A DNA stretch of 64,000 nucleotides from Pseudomonas poae. GTDB taxonomy: Bacteria; Pseudomonadota; Gammaproteobacteria; Pseudomonadales; Pseudomonadaceae. The notes under the pieces were generated by a model. It was not told where the DNA came from and ran no database searches. It was given only the letters and a program-made list of their open reading frames with translations. Below, piece after piece: positions 34,530-43,776 of the stretch. The stretch spans positions 38,149 to 102,148 of the forward strand of contig NZ_JYLI01000021.1 of the NCBI RefSeq assembly GCF_001439785.1. The letters run 5' to 3'. Both the position numbers and the translations under genes were made by a program. Positions within the stretch are counted from its first letter, which is position 1. Every line of letters starts with the position of its first letter.

Positions 34530-35150
34530 TCAGCTCAGGGCTTTCCAGGCGGCGACATACGCCTGGGCGCGGCTCGCGACCTGATCCACTGTCATACCCG
34601 GTTTGAACAACCCGGAACCCAACCCGAAACCCTTGGCGCCGGCGTCGCTGAACACCTGCATGTTGTCCGGAGCAATACCGCCCACCGGCAGCAGCACCGT
34701 GCCCGCCGGCAATACCGCGAGCCAGGCCTTGATCACCGCCGGGCCCATTTGCTCGGCCGGAAACAGCTTCAGCACATCGGCGCCCTCGGCCAGCGCGGCG
34801 AACGCTTCGGTGGGCGTGGCCACACCCGGCGACAGGTACAGGCCGGCCGCTTTTGCCGCACGCAACACCTTGGCATCGCTGTGGGGCATGACGATCACCT
34901 GGCCGCCGGCCGCCTTGACCTGCTCGACCTGCTCCGGCGTCAACACCGTGCCGGCGCCGATCAGGCAATCGGCGGGCAGGCTGTCGCGCAGGGTGCGGAT
35001 GCTGGTGTACGGGTCCGGCGAATTGAGCGGCACTTCGATCACGCGAAAACCTTCGTCGTACAGCGCCTGGCCGATGGCCTGCGCTTCGTCAGGACGTACG
35101 CCGCGCAGGATCGCGATCAAACCGTTTTGTGCCAGTGCTTGCTTGAGCAT
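34530..35150 (-). CDS. dgoA: 2-dehydro-3-deoxy-6-phosphogalactonate aldolase
   Basis: 206-residue class I aldolase of the KDPG/KDPGal family cleaving KDPGal into pyruvate and glyceraldehyde-3-phosphate. Schiff-base lysine segment GADVLKLFPAEQMGP is present, with IAILRGVRPDEA at the start and PVGGIAPDN later. The ATG at 35150 follows dgoK's stop by one base (TGA C ATG); the 69 residues upstream are dgoK read in another frame. Confidence 0.92.
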   Translation of the reverse strand: MLKQALAQNGLIAILRGVRPDEAQAIGQALYDEGFRVIEVPLNSPDPYTSIRTLRDSLPADCLIGAGTVLTPEQVEQVKAAGGQVIVMPHSDAKVLRAAKAAGLYLSPGVATPTEAFAALAEGADVLKLFPAEQMGPAVIKAWLAVLPAGTVLLPVGGIAPDNMQVFSDAGAKGFGLGSGLFKPGMTVDQVASRAQAYVAAWKALS

Positions 35151-35151
35151 G

Positions 35152-36117
35152 TCAGGCCTCCGTTGCTGGTTGAGTGAGCCCGGCCGCCACGGCCAATTGC
35201 CACAGGCCGCGCTCGGTGGCTTCCTGCGCCAGGCTGACGTGGGCGAAGCCGCAGAGGGCGAGGGCGCGTTGATAGCGGGTGCAGAGGGCGGCGGCGCCGA
35301 CCAGGATGATTGACTGGTGTTTTGCGCTGCCCGGCAGCCCGGCGAGTTCATGGCCAATCATCAGACCGGAGAGGTAATCCGCCTGCTGCTCGGGCGAAAG
35401 CTCGGCGGTGAGGCCCAGGGTACGCGCGCTGAACAGGGTGGACAGCAAGCCGCGCTGGCCATCGGCCGACAGCGCCACGTGCACGCCCCGGTCAAAGGCT
35501 TCTGCCTGGAACTGTTCACAGGGCTTTTGGGTACGTCCCAGAATGCTGTGCTTACTCACTATCGCAAACAGCTCACCGGTCATGAACGTGTCGAAATGGG
35601 TAATGCGACCCTCGGCCACCTTGACCCATTTGCAATGGCTGCCGGGTAGGCCGATCAAGACGTCACCCCCCACCGGCAGGCTCTGCAGCACGCCCAGCAC
35701 CTGGGTTTCTTCGCCGCGCATCACATTGGGCAAGCCGTCCGGCTCGATCACACCGGGCACAATGTGCACCTCGACACCCCGCAGGCTGCGCACCCGGTGC
35801 AAGGCCTGGCCCAGGCTGGAGACGTCGACGGGTGTCGTGCGATAGACCGCTTCGCTCCAGCCCTGGGCGCTGCCGACCATGCCGCAGGCGATCACCGGCA
35901 GATGGGGCGCAGCGTCGAGCCAGTCGCCACAGGCCGCATCAAAGGCCAACTCGAAGCCATCGGCGCAGCGCATGCCGGCGATATCGCGGGCCTCGGTGGG
36001 CAAATGCATGATGCCGGACGCCAGCGCACGCTGTTCCAGCACTACGCCTGCCGGGCCGAGTTTGTAAGCACGAAGGGAGCTGGTTCCCCAATCGAGCGCG
36101 ATCAATTGCGCCTGCAT
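35152..36117 (-). CDS. dgoK: 2-dehydro-3-deoxygalactonokinase
   Basis: 321-residue DgoK-family sugar-acid kinase: N-terminal phosphate motif IALDWGTSSLRAYKL, GLPGSHCKWVKV, and a C-terminal half completing the ATPase fold. First gene of the dgo operon; it phosphorylates KDGal before the aldolase. The upstream gap (36118-36216) would hold the promoter; it has an A+T-rich near-palindrome (36195-36207, cccatatataggg) but no neighbouring regulator gene. Confidence 0.92.
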   Translation of the reverse strand: MQAQLIALDWGTSSLRAYKLGPAGVVLEQRALASGIMHLPTEARDIAGMRCADGFELAFDAACGDWLDAAPHLPVIACGMVGSAQGWSEAVYRTTPVDVSSLGQALHRVRSLRGVEVHIVPGVIEPDGLPNVMRGEETQVLGVLQSLPVGGDVLIGLPGSHCKWVKVAEGRITHFDTFMTGELFAIVSKHSILGRTQKPCEQFQAEAFDRGVHVALSADGQRGLLSTLFSARTLGLTAELSPEQQADYLSGLMIGHELAGLPGSAKHQSIILVGAAALCTRYQRALALCGFAHVSLAQEATERGLWQLAVAAGLTQPATEA

Positions 36118-36216
36118 CGCTTCACCTGAGTGTTCTGAGCGGATGGGCGAATATAAACCCAAGGCAGCGCAAATCTCAATATATAAATATCTGTCCCATA
36201 TATAGGGAACTGGCAG

Positions 36217-36549
36217 TTATGTATTAAACGCGCTCAGGTTCAGCTCACGCATTGCCCCCATCCAGATTGCGTAGTCGGTGTGGTCCTTGAGGTCGTCGCC
36301 GGTGTCCGGATGCAGGAATACCACCAGGCCATTGCGATGGATCACCAGCCAGGGCAGCACCACGCCGATGTATTCGACGTCGAACGTCAGCTGGCAGCTC
36401 CAGTCCGGGTGCGGGCCCACTGGCCGTTCGTGCAGGCGCCCCATGCGCAACGGGAACAGCGCCGCGGCGTCTTCGCACAACGTGCGGGCCTGCTCGAGGG
36501 TGCTGGCGTCGAAGTAGATATGGGCGTGATAGCCCTTGATGCGTTGCAT
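36217..36549 (-). CDS. DOPA 4,5-dioxygenase family protein
   Basis: 110-residue protein with HAHIYFDA near the start, WSCQLTF and a C-terminal DHTDYAIWMG block, matching the small DOPA/aromatic-ring dioxygenase family. Bacterial members are mostly uncharacterised. The ATG at 36549 (MQRIKGYHAH) is preferred over an upstream one. It lies 31 bases from the LysR gene's 3' end on the same strand, so both might share a transcript. Substrate unknown. Confidence 0.82.
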   Translation of the reverse strand: MQRIKGYHAHIYFDASTLEQARTLCEDAAALFPLRMGRLHERPVGPHPDWSCQLTFDVEYIGVVLPWLVIHRNGLVVFLHPDTGDDLKDHTDYAIWMGAMRELNLSAFNT

Positions 36550-36580
36550 GGCGGCCTCCATAGCGAATGTGCGCCAGATG

Positions 36581-37531
36581 CTAGACCGCAATCGAGGGCA
36601 GGGCCAGTCCGCTCAGCGATTGTGCGCTGCTGGCCTGTTCCGCCAGCAGCCAGTCGACAAATCGCTCCACCAGCTGCCCGCGTCGTTTGCGCTGGGGCTG
36701 CACCACGTAATAGCCGAAGCGCGAAATCACCGTGTCGCTGATCGGTCGGCACAGCCAGTTCTGTTCCAGCAGGTTATCCACCAGGTGTCGCCAGCCGATG
36801 GCCACGCCCTGACCGGCAATCGCCGCCTGGATCAGCAGGGTGTAGTTGTCGAAACGCAGCTGGCCGGGCGTGGGTGCCGCGGCAATCCCCAGCTCGCGGA
36901 ACACGCCACCCCAGTTGAACCACTGGCTGTTGGTCTCCTGGCGCAAGTGCAGCAGCGGGTGCTCGGGCAAGGTCTGCACGGTCAGTGGCCGCGTCTGATC
37001 CTTGAGCCACTGCGGGCTGCACACCGGGAATACTTCCTCGTTGAACAGCCACAGGCTGTCGCCCTGCTTGAAGCGGCCGTCGCCAAACAGCACGGCCACG
37101 TCGATATCACTGCGCAGGCTGGCGTGGTTGCGCTCGCTGGTCACCAGGCTCACGTCCACCTGCGGGCAGGCCTCGTGAAAGCGGTGCAGGCGCGGCATCA
37201 GCCAGTAGGCGGCGAAGGCAAAGTCGGTGGCCACCTGCAGCACTTCGTGCTGGTCCTGCTGGGTGATCGCGCTGAGGCCCTGATTGATGCACTGCAGGCC
37301 GCCCTGTACATGCTCGAACAACAGCGCGCCGGCATCGGTCAGTTCAATGCCGCGATAGATGCGATCAAACAGGCGGATCGCCAGTTGTTCTTCGAGGCGC
37401 TTGATCTGCTGGCTGATCGCCGGTTGGGTGGCGCCCAGTTCCATCGCCGCTGCCGTAAAACTGCGGTGGCGCGCTGCGGCTTCGAAGGCGCGCAGCAGGT
37501 CGAGGGACAAGTCGCCGAGGGCTTCATACAT
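36581..37531 (-). CDS. LysR regulator of choline sulfate use
   Basis: 316-residue LysR-type regulator. The DNA-binding helix-turn-helix is FTAAAMELGATQPAISQQIKRLEEQLAI near residues 25-53, followed by an effector domain. It is divergent from betC by 103 bases, the layout of the choline-sulfatase regulator of P. aeruginosa (PA0032-like). It probably activates betC and the binding-protein gene in response to choline or choline sulfate. Confidence 0.85.
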   Translation of the reverse strand: MYEALGDLSLDLLRAFEAAARHRSFTAAAMELGATQPAISQQIKRLEEQLAIRLFDRIYRGIELTDAGALLFEHVQGGLQCINQGLSAITQQDQHEVLQVATDFAFAAYWLMPRLHRFHEACPQVDVSLVTSERNHASLRSDIDVAVLFGDGRFKQGDSLWLFNEEVFPVCSPQWLKDQTRPLTVQTLPEHPLLHLRQETNSQWFNWGGVFRELGIAAAPTPGQLRFDNYTLLIQAAIAGQGVAIGWRHLVDNLLEQNWLCRPISDTVISRFGYYVVQPQRKRRGQLVERFVDWLLAEQASSAQSLSGLALPSIAV

Positions 37532-37634
37532 AAGTTGTGCTTATCCTAGACATTGCTTTTCATGGGCTTTACCCCGTTTTTCATGGGCTGCATGCTCAAT
37601 GGCATAAACACCGCCTATGGAATGCCGATAGATC

Positions 37635-39149
37635 ATGAAGCGCAAGAACATTCTTTTCATCATGGCCGATCAAATGGCCGCGCCGATGCTGCCGCTCTAC
37701 GGACCTTCCCCGATCAAGTTGCCCCACCTGAGCCGTCTCGCCGCCCAGGGCGTGGTGTTCGACGCCGCCTATTGCAACAGCCCGCTATGCGCACCGTCGC
37801 GCTTCACGCTGGTCAGCGGCCAGTTGCCGAGCAAGATCGGCGCCTACGACAACGCGGCGGACTTTCCCGCCGATGTGCCGACCTACGCCCACTACCTGCG
37901 CCGCCTGGGCTACCGCACCGCGCTGTCGGGCAAGATGCACTTTTGCGGCCCCGACCAGTTGCACGGTTTTGAAGAGCGCCTGACCAGCGACATCTACCCC
38001 GCCGACTACGGTTGGGCGGTGAACTGGGACGAACCGGATGTGCGCCCCAGCTGGTTTCACAACATGTCGTCGGTGCTGCAGGCCGGGCCTTGCGTGCGCA
38101 CCAACCAGCTGGATTTCGACGAAGAAGTGGTGTTCAAGGCCCAGCAGTATTTGTTCGATCACATTCGCGAGGACGGCGACCGGCCGTTCTGCCTGACCGT
38201 GTCGATGACTCACCCCCACGACCCGTACACCATTCCCAAACCGTTCTGGGACCTCTACGACGACAGCGACATCCCGCTGCCCGTGACGCCTGCGCAGAAT
38301 GACCTCGACCCGCATTCCCAGCGCCTGCTCAAGGTGTATGACCTGTGGGACAAGCCGCTACCGGTCGACAAGATCCGCGATGCGCGCCGCGCCTATTTCG
38401 GCGCCTGCAGCTACATCGACAGCAACGTCGGCAAGCTTCTGCAGACCCTGGAAGACACCGGCCTGGCGGACGACACCCTCATCATCTTCTCCGGCGATCA
38501 CGGCGACATGCTCGGCGAGCGCGGCCTCTGGTACAAAATGCACTGGTTTGAAATGGCCGCTCGCGTGCCGCTGCTGGTGAGTGCGCCGGGGCAGTTCGCG
38601 GCCGGCCGCGTCACCTCGGCCGTGTCCACCGCCGACCTGCTGCCGACCCTGGTGGAACTGGCCGGCGGCGAGCTCGACCCGCGTCTGCCGCTGGATGGCC
38701 GCTCGCTGGTGCCGCATTTGCAAGGCAAGGGCGGGCACGACGAGGTGTTTGGCGAATACATGGCCGAAGGCACTATCAGCCCCTTGATGATGATTCGCCG
38801 GGGCGCCTGGAAATTCATCTACAGCGAAGACGACCCGTGTCTGCTGTTCAATGTGCACAACGACCCGCACGAGCGGGAAGACCTTGCCCAGTCACCGGAA
38901 CACCGGCCGCTGTTCGAGGCGTTTTTGACAGAGGCGCGGGCCAAATGGGACATCCCGGCGATCCACCAGCAGGTGCTCGCCAGCCAACGCCGTCGCCGCC
39001 TGGTGTTCGAGGCACTGACCCAGGGCAAGCTCAAGAGCTGGGACCACCAGCCGCTGGTGGATGCCAGCCAGCAATACATGCGCAACCACATCGACCTCGA
39101 CGACCTGGAGCGCAAGGCACGTTATCCACAACCCTGCCAGAACCAATAA
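37635..39149 (+). CDS. betC: Choline sulfatase
   Basis: 504-residue type I sulfatase hydrolysing choline-O-sulfate to choline and sulfate. The formylglycine motif CAPSR is visible (NSPLCAPSRFTL, about 50-61), with metal-binding DQMAAPMLP at the N-terminus and GDHGDMLGERGLWYKMHWFE later. Cytoplasmic (no signal). It is followed 18 bases on by an orphan choline-type binding protein. A perfect DnaA box occurs near its 3' end (39122). Confidence 0.95.
   Translation: MKRKNILFIMADQMAAPMLPLYGPSPIKLPHLSRLAAQGVVFDAAYCNSPLCAPSRFTLVSGQLPSKIGAYDNAADFPADVPTYAHYLRRLGYRTALSGKMHFCGPDQLHGFEERLTSDIYPADYGWAVNWDEPDVRPSWFHNMSSVLQAGPCVRTNQLDFDEEVVFKAQQYLFDHIREDGDRPFCLTVSMTHPHDPYTIPKPFWDLYDDSDIPLPVTPAQNDLDPHSQRLLKVYDLWDKPLPVDKIRDARRAYFGACSYIDSNVGKLLQTLEDTGLADDTLIIFSGDHGDMLGERGLWYKMHWFEMAARVPLLVSAPGQFAAGRVTSAVSTADLLPTLVELAGGELDPRLPLDGRSLVPHLQGKGGHDEVFGEYMAEGTISPLMMIRRGAWKFIYSEDDPCLLFNVHNDPHEREDLAQSPEHRPLFEAFLTEARAKWDIPAIHQQVLASQRRRRLVFEALTQGKLKSWDHQPLVDASQQYMRNHIDLDDLERKARYPQPCQNQ
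39122..39130 (+). other. Perfect DnaA box inside betC
   Basis: ttatccaca, the consensus DnaA 9-mer, within the last codons of betC. One of five exact copies found in 39-58 kb; see findings. It may be chance or part of origin-proximal DnaA titration. Confidence 0.5.
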
Positions 39150-39167
39150 ACAGACAGAGGGAAGGTC

Positions 39168-40082
39168 ATGCAAAAGTTGACGGTGATACTGGGCATTCTG
39201 GCGCTGGCCAGTGCCAATGCGCACGCGCAAGCAGGCTGTGAAACGGTGAAGATGGCGGATCCTGGCTGGAGCGACATTGCCGCGACCAACGCCATTACCG
39301 GTTTTTTGCTGACGGGCATGGGCTATAAACCCAAGGTCGATACCCTGGCGGTGCCGATTACCTTCGGCGGGCTCAAGGATGGCAAGGTGGATGTGTTCCT
39401 CGGCAACTGGATGCCGGCGCAGCAAGGCTTCTATGACAAGTTCGTGGCCAATGGCGATGTGGTGCAACTGGCGAAAAACCTCGACGGCACCGAGTTCACC
39501 CTGGCCGTGCCGGATTATGTCTGGGACGCGGGCGTGCATGATTTTGCCGACCTGAACAAGTTCGCCGACAAGTTCGACAAGAAGATTTACGGCATCGGCT
39601 CCGGCGCACCGGCGAATATCTCGCTGCAGGAAATCATCAAGAAAAACGACTTCGACCTGGGCCAGTGGAAGCTGATTGAATCGAGCGAACAGGCGATGCT
39701 CGCCGAAGTGTCGCGGGCGGTGAAGAAGCAGCGCTTCGTCACCTTCCTTGGCTGGACGCCGCACCCGATGAACGTGCAATTGAAGATGCATTACCTCAAG
39801 GGCGGCGAGCAATACTTTGGCGACACCGGCAGCGTGTACACCCTGACCCGCAAGGGCTACGCGCAGTCGTGCCCGAACGTGGGCAAACTGCTGACCAACC
39901 TGAGTTTTACCCAGGACATGGAGAACAGCATCATGGCGCAGGTGGCCAACGACAAGGTCAGCAACGCCGATGCCGCGAAGGCGTGGATCAAGGCCAACCC
40001 GGCGGTACTGGACAAATGGCTTGATGGGGTGAAGACCGTGGACGGCAAGGACGCGCTGGCGGCAGTAAAAGCCCAGCTCTGA
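39168..40082 (+). CDS. Choline-type ABC transporter substrate-binding protein (orphan)
   Basis: 304-residue OpuAC/ChoX-family periplasmic binding protein: signal peptide (MQKLTVILGILALASANAHA), aromatic-box segments (DPGWSDIAATN, FLGNWMPAQ, FLGWTPHPMN) that hold trimethylammonium groups. No permease or ATPase follows. In Pseudomonas, orphan binding proteins (for example BetX, CaiX) share the Cbc transporter, so it most likely feeds that system. Choline and betaine are the candidate ligands. Confidence 0.9.
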   Translation: MQKLTVILGILALASANAHAQAGCETVKMADPGWSDIAATNAITGFLLTGMGYKPKVDTLAVPITFGGLKDGKVDVFLGNWMPAQQGFYDKFVANGDVVQLAKNLDGTEFTLAVPDYVWDAGVHDFADLNKFADKFDKKIYGIGSGAPANISLQEIIKKNDFDLGQWKLIESSEQAMLAEVSRAVKKQRFVTFLGWTPHPMNVQLKMHYLKGGEQYFGDTGSVYTLTRKGYAQSCPNVGKLLTNLSFTQDMENSIMAQVANDKVSNADAAKAWIKANPAVLDKWLDGVKTVDGKDALAAVKAQL

Positions 40083-40119
40083 AGCGCCACCGCTGCCCCC
40101 TTTGTGGGAATGGGCTTGT

Positions 40120-40204
40120 GTAGGAGCTGGCTTGCCTGCGATGGCATCGCCTCGGTGTTACTGAAATACCGAGTTGCCTGCATCGCAGGCAAGCCAGCTC
40201 CCAC
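40120..40204. repeat. REPIN upstream of the second SulP gene
   Basis: Arms gtaggagctggcttgcctgc and complement, with a truncated REP end (about 40103-40120) in front of the left arm. It separates the binding protein from the SulP gene. Confidence 0.9.
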
Positions 40205-40272
40205 ATAACCCCTCCCACACGGGTCAGTGGGTGCTGATAATCTTGAGTCAAACCTTTCAAGCCGAGTTACAG

Positions 40273-41841
40273 ATGCCCCGGCCTACTCGTTACACACTCT
40301 TTCCCTTCCTCGCCTGGCTGCCACATCAAACCCGCGCCAGCGTTGGACGCGACGCGCTGGTCGGTCTGAGCGGCGCGGTACTCGCCCTGCCACAGTCGAT
40401 TGCCTACGCGCTGATTGCCGGCCTTCCCCCCGAATACGGCCTGTATGCAGCGATCCTCCCGGTGCTGATCGCCTGCCTGTGGGGTTCGTCCTGGCACCTG
40501 ATCTGCGGGCCCACGGCGGCGATTTCCATCGTGCTCTACGCCAGCGTCAGCCCTTTGGCCGTACCGGGCTCCCGGGACTACATCAGCTTGATCCTGCTGC
40601 TGACATGCCTGGCCGGCGTGTTCCAGTGGTTGCTCGGCCTGCTGCGCTTCGGTGCGCTGGTGAATTTCGTCTCGCACTCCGTGGTACTCGGTTTCACCCT
40701 CGGCGCTGCTGTGGTCATCGCATTGGGGCAGTTGCCCAACCTGCTGGGGCTTGAGTTGCCGAGCCAGACCACCGCCCTCAACAGCCTGCTGGCACTGATC
40801 GAACATCGCGGCGAGTGGGACCACGCCTCGCTCATCCTGGGCCTCAGTACGTTGCTGCTGGGCGCGCTCCTCAAGTACCGGGTGCCGCGCTGGCCAACGC
40901 TGTTGATCGCCCTGACCCTGAGCAGCCTGGCCGCATGGCTGTGGCCGGCGATGTTCGGGCAGGTGGCGCGGGTGAGTGGGTTTATCGGCAAGCTGCCGCC
41001 ATTCAGCCCGTTGCCGCTGGACCTGGACGTGATCCTGCGCCTGCTGCCCAGCGCCGTGGCGGTGGGCATGCTGGGGCTGGTGACGAGCCTGTCGATTGCG
41101 CGCGCCTTGTCGGCGCGCTCGCAGCAATTGCTTGATGCCAACCAGGACGTTCGTGCGCAGGGCTTATCCAATATGGTCGGCGGATTTTTCTCCGGCTATT
41201 TGTCAGCCGGCTCCTTCACGCGTTCGGGCCTCAACCTTGAAGCAGGCGCCTGCTCGCCACTGGCCGGGATGTTCTCGGCGCTGTGGGTGGCGTTGTTTGC
41301 GTTGTTTGGCGCAGCGCTGATCGCCCGGATCCCGATCCCGAGCATGGCGGCGAGCATTCTGCTGATTTGCTGGGGCCTGGTGGACCGACGCGCCATTGGC
41401 GCCTTGTTCCGGGTCAGTCGCGCGGAGTTCGTGGTGATGAGCCTGACGCTGCTGGCGACCTTGCTGTTGGAGTTGCAGACGGCGATTTACGCAGGGGTGC
41501 TGGCTTCGCTGTTTTTCTACCTCAAGCGCACGTCGCAACCCAGCGTCCAGCATTGGCGCGACGGTGAAGAGGATGTGCTGCGGGTGGGCGGATCGATCTT
41601 TTTTGGCGCCAGCCATTACCTGCAGGTGCGCCTGCAACGACTCGCGGGCAAGCGGGTGGTGATCGAGGCGCAGCAGATCAATTTCATCGACTATTCGGGG
41701 GTGGAGATGCTGCACCAGGAAGCACGGCGGTTGCAGGGCTTGGGGCGTAGCCTGACCTTGCGCCAGGCTCGGCCACAGGTGGTAGAGGAGCTGAAAAAAC
41801 TGGAAGGCGCCGACCGTTGCCCCATCCATTTCGAAGGCTGA
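40273..41841 (+). CDS. SulP-family sulfate permease with STAS domain
   Basis: 522-residue SLC26-type transporter with 10-14 membrane helices (LVGLSGAVLALPQSIAYALI, then further helices) and a C-terminal STAS domain ending about IDYSGVEMLHQEARRL. The ATG at 40273 (MPRPTRYTLFP) is chosen; the frame runs upstream through REP DNA. Because choline sulfatase frees sulfate, a role in moving sulfate linked to betC is plausible, but it is not on the same transcript with certainty. Confidence 0.87.
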   Translation: MPRPTRYTLFPFLAWLPHQTRASVGRDALVGLSGAVLALPQSIAYALIAGLPPEYGLYAAILPVLIACLWGSSWHLICGPTAAISIVLYASVSPLAVPGSRDYISLILLLTCLAGVFQWLLGLLRFGALVNFVSHSVVLGFTLGAAVVIALGQLPNLLGLELPSQTTALNSLLALIEHRGEWDHASLILGLSTLLLGALLKYRVPRWPTLLIALTLSSLAAWLWPAMFGQVARVSGFIGKLPPFSPLPLDLDVILRLLPSAVAVGMLGLVTSLSIARALSARSQQLLDANQDVRAQGLSNMVGGFFSGYLSAGSFTRSGLNLEAGACSPLAGMFSALWVALFALFGAALIARIPIPSMAASILLICWGLVDRRAIGALFRVSRAEFVVMSLTLLATLLLELQTAIYAGVLASLFFYLKRTSQPSVQHWRDGEEDVLRVGGSIFFGASHYLQVRLQRLAGKRVVIEAQQINFIDYSGVEMLHQEARRLQGLGRSLTLRQARPQVVEELKKLEGADRCPIHFEG

Positions 41842-41842
41842 G

Positions 41843-41862
41843 CCCCTCCACAATTGGAGGGG
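41843..41862. terminator. Possible hairpin terminator between SulP and aroE
   Basis: cccctcca-caat-tggagggg is a perfect 8-bp stem in the 23-base gap between the two convergent genes. No T-run, so termination is only suggested by position. Confidence 0.5.
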
Positions 41863-41864
41863 TG

Positions 41865-42683
41865 TCAGGCCAACTGTCGGCGCAGTTCAGCCAGCACCGG
41901 CGCCGAATCCGGGCGCACACCGCGCCAAAGGAAGAACGCTTCGGCCGCTTGCTCAACCAGCATCCCCAGGCCATCCATCGCAACCGCCGCGCGGTGTTCA
42001 GTGGCCCAACGACAGAACGCGGTAGGCTGCTGGGCATACATCATGTCGTAGCAAAAGGTCCTGCCCGGCTCGATCAGGCTTCCCGCAATCGGCGGTACAT
42101 CGCCTGACAAGCTGGCCGAGGTGGCGTTGATGATCACGTCCACCGGCTCTCGCAGCCAGTCGAAACCGCTGGCCGACACCGGGCCCAGGTCGTCGAACAG
42201 CTCGGCGAGCGATTCGGCTTTTTCCACGGTGCGGTTGGCGATGATCAGCGAGGCCGGTCGCTCGGCCAGCAACGGCTCCAACGCACCCCGCACCGCGCCA
42301 CCGGCGCCCAGCAGGAGGATGCGCTTGCCTTGAAGCGTCAGCCCGGCGTTGACCGTCAGGTCGCGCACCAGGCCGGCGCCATCGGTGTTGTCGCCCAGCA
42401 AAGTGCCATCGCCCAGTTGGCTCAGGGTGTTCACCGCGCCGGCGCGCCGGGCGCGTTCGGTCAGGCTGCTGGCCAGGCGAAATGCCTCTTCCTTGAACGG
42501 CACGGTGACATTGGCGCCCCGGCCCTGCTGAAAGAACTCACGGGCACAACCGGCGAAATCCTCCAGCGGCGCAAGCAACGTGCTGTAGTCCAGTTGCTCG
42601 CCGGTTTGCTCGGCGAACATCCGGTGAATCAACGGCGACTTGCTGTGGCCGATGGGGTTGCCGAACACCACGTAACGGTCCAT
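41865..42683 (-). CDS. aroE: Shikimate dehydrogenase
   Basis: 272-residue NADP-dependent enzyme reducing 3-dehydroshikimate. Substrate motif NPIGHSKSP at the N-terminus, the catalytic VTVPFKE lysine and the nucleotide-binding LLLGAGGAVRG are intact. The start at 42683 overlaps the hemF stop by one base, so they are translated together (hemF-aroE). Confidence 0.95.
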   Translation of the reverse strand: MDRYVVFGNPIGHSKSPLIHRMFAEQTGEQLDYSTLLAPLEDFAGCAREFFQQGRGANVTVPFKEEAFRLASSLTERARRAGAVNTLSQLGDGTLLGDNTDGAGLVRDLTVNAGLTLQGKRILLLGAGGAVRGALEPLLAERPASLIIANRTVEKAESLAELFDDLGPVSASGFDWLREPVDVIINATSASLSGDVPPIAGSLIEPGRTFCYDMMYAQQPTAFCRWATEHRAAVAMDGLGMLVEQAAEAFFLWRGVRPDSAPVLAELRRQLA

Positions 42684-43615
42684 CACAGGGCTGCCTTGGG
42701 CGGCGTAATGCCCAGCCAGTCACGGTCCTGCAGAAAGTAGTCGGTGAGGCGCGCTTCTTCGCTGCCGGCTTCGGCCTTCCAGTCGTAGCTCCAGCGCACT
42801 TGCGGCGGCAACGACATCAGGATCGACTCGGTACGCCCGCCTGATTGCAGGCCGAACAGGGTGCCACGGTCGTAGACCAGGTTGAATTCGACATAGCGGC
42901 CCCGGCGGAACTCCTGGAATTGGCGCTGCTGCTCGGTGTACGCCATGGCCTTGCGGCGCTGCAGGATCGGCAGGTAGGCGTCGATGTAGGCGTTGCCGAT
43001 GGCCTGCATGAACGCAAAGCAGGTGTCGAAATCCCACTCGTTCAAGTCATCGAAGAACAGCCCGCCGATGCCGCGCGGCTCATTACGGTGCTTGATGTGG
43101 AAGTAGGTGTCGCACCAGGCCTTGTAACGCGGGTACACGTCGGGGCCGAACCGCGCGCAGGCCTCCTCGGCCACGCGGTGCCAGTGGATGCAGTCTTCCT
43201 CAACACCGTAGTAGGGCGTGAGGTCGAAGCCGCCACCGAACCACCACACCGGCTCTTCGCCTTCTTTTTCAGCGATGAAAAAGCGCACGTTGGCGTGGGA
43301 CGTCGGCACATGCGGGTTGTGCGGGTGGATCACCAGCGACACCCCCAGCGCCTCGAAACCGCGACCGGCAAGCTCCGGGCGATGGGCACTGGCGGAGGGC
43401 GGCAAACCGCTGCCGAATACGTGGGAAAAGTTGACGCCGCCTTTTTCGATCACCGTACCGTTCTCGATCACACGGGTGCGCCCACCGCCGCCGGCAGGGC
43501 GGGTCCAGGCGTCTTCGATAAAGCGAGTATCCGTCTCGAAAGCTTCCAGGGCGCTGCAGATGCGGTCTTGCAGGTCGAGCAGGTAGGCTTTGACAGCCTC
43601 GGTGCGGGTAGTCAT
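42683..43615 (-). CDS. hemF: Oxygen-dependent coproporphyrinogen III oxidase
   Basis: 310-residue aerobic haem-pathway enzyme that decarboxylates coproporphyrinogen III. The family segments GGVNFSHVFG, FGGGFDLTPYYGVEED and GRYVEFNLVYDRGT are visible. ATG at 43615 (MTTRTEAV) with RBS; an upstream extension of 36 residues has no conserved sequence. Precedes aroE on the same transcript. Confidence 0.95.
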   Translation of the reverse strand: MTTRTEAVKAYLLDLQDRICSALEAFETDTRFIEDAWTRPAGGGGRTRVIENGTVIEKGGVNFSHVFGSGLPPSASAHRPELAGRGFEALGVSLVIHPHNPHVPTSHANVRFFIAEKEGEEPVWWFGGGFDLTPYYGVEEDCIHWHRVAEEACARFGPDVYPRYKAWCDTYFHIKHRNEPRGIGGLFFDDLNEWDFDTCFAFMQAIGNAYIDAYLPILQRRKAMAYTEQQRQFQEFRRGRYVEFNLVYDRGTLFGLQSGGRTESILMSLPPQVRWSYDWKAEAGSEEARLTDYFLQDRDWLGITPPKAAL

Positions 43616-43776
43616 GAGATCACCTTGAATCGGGCAAAGCTGCGCGAGGCCATGGGGCGTCGGCGGCAAATGGGCGCACAGGATAACACCGCACCCGCTG
43701 CCGCCGCAGTTGACGAAGATCACGCTTAGGAGTCCGATAGGAGGCTACGCGAATTCGAACTTGAGGAGATGTGCAG

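Noticed and set aside
32523..35177. 884-codon open frame antisense to the dgo operon
   Set aside because: It spans three real genes and intergenic DNA; its product is rich in His, Arg and Gln, as expected for a shadow frame.
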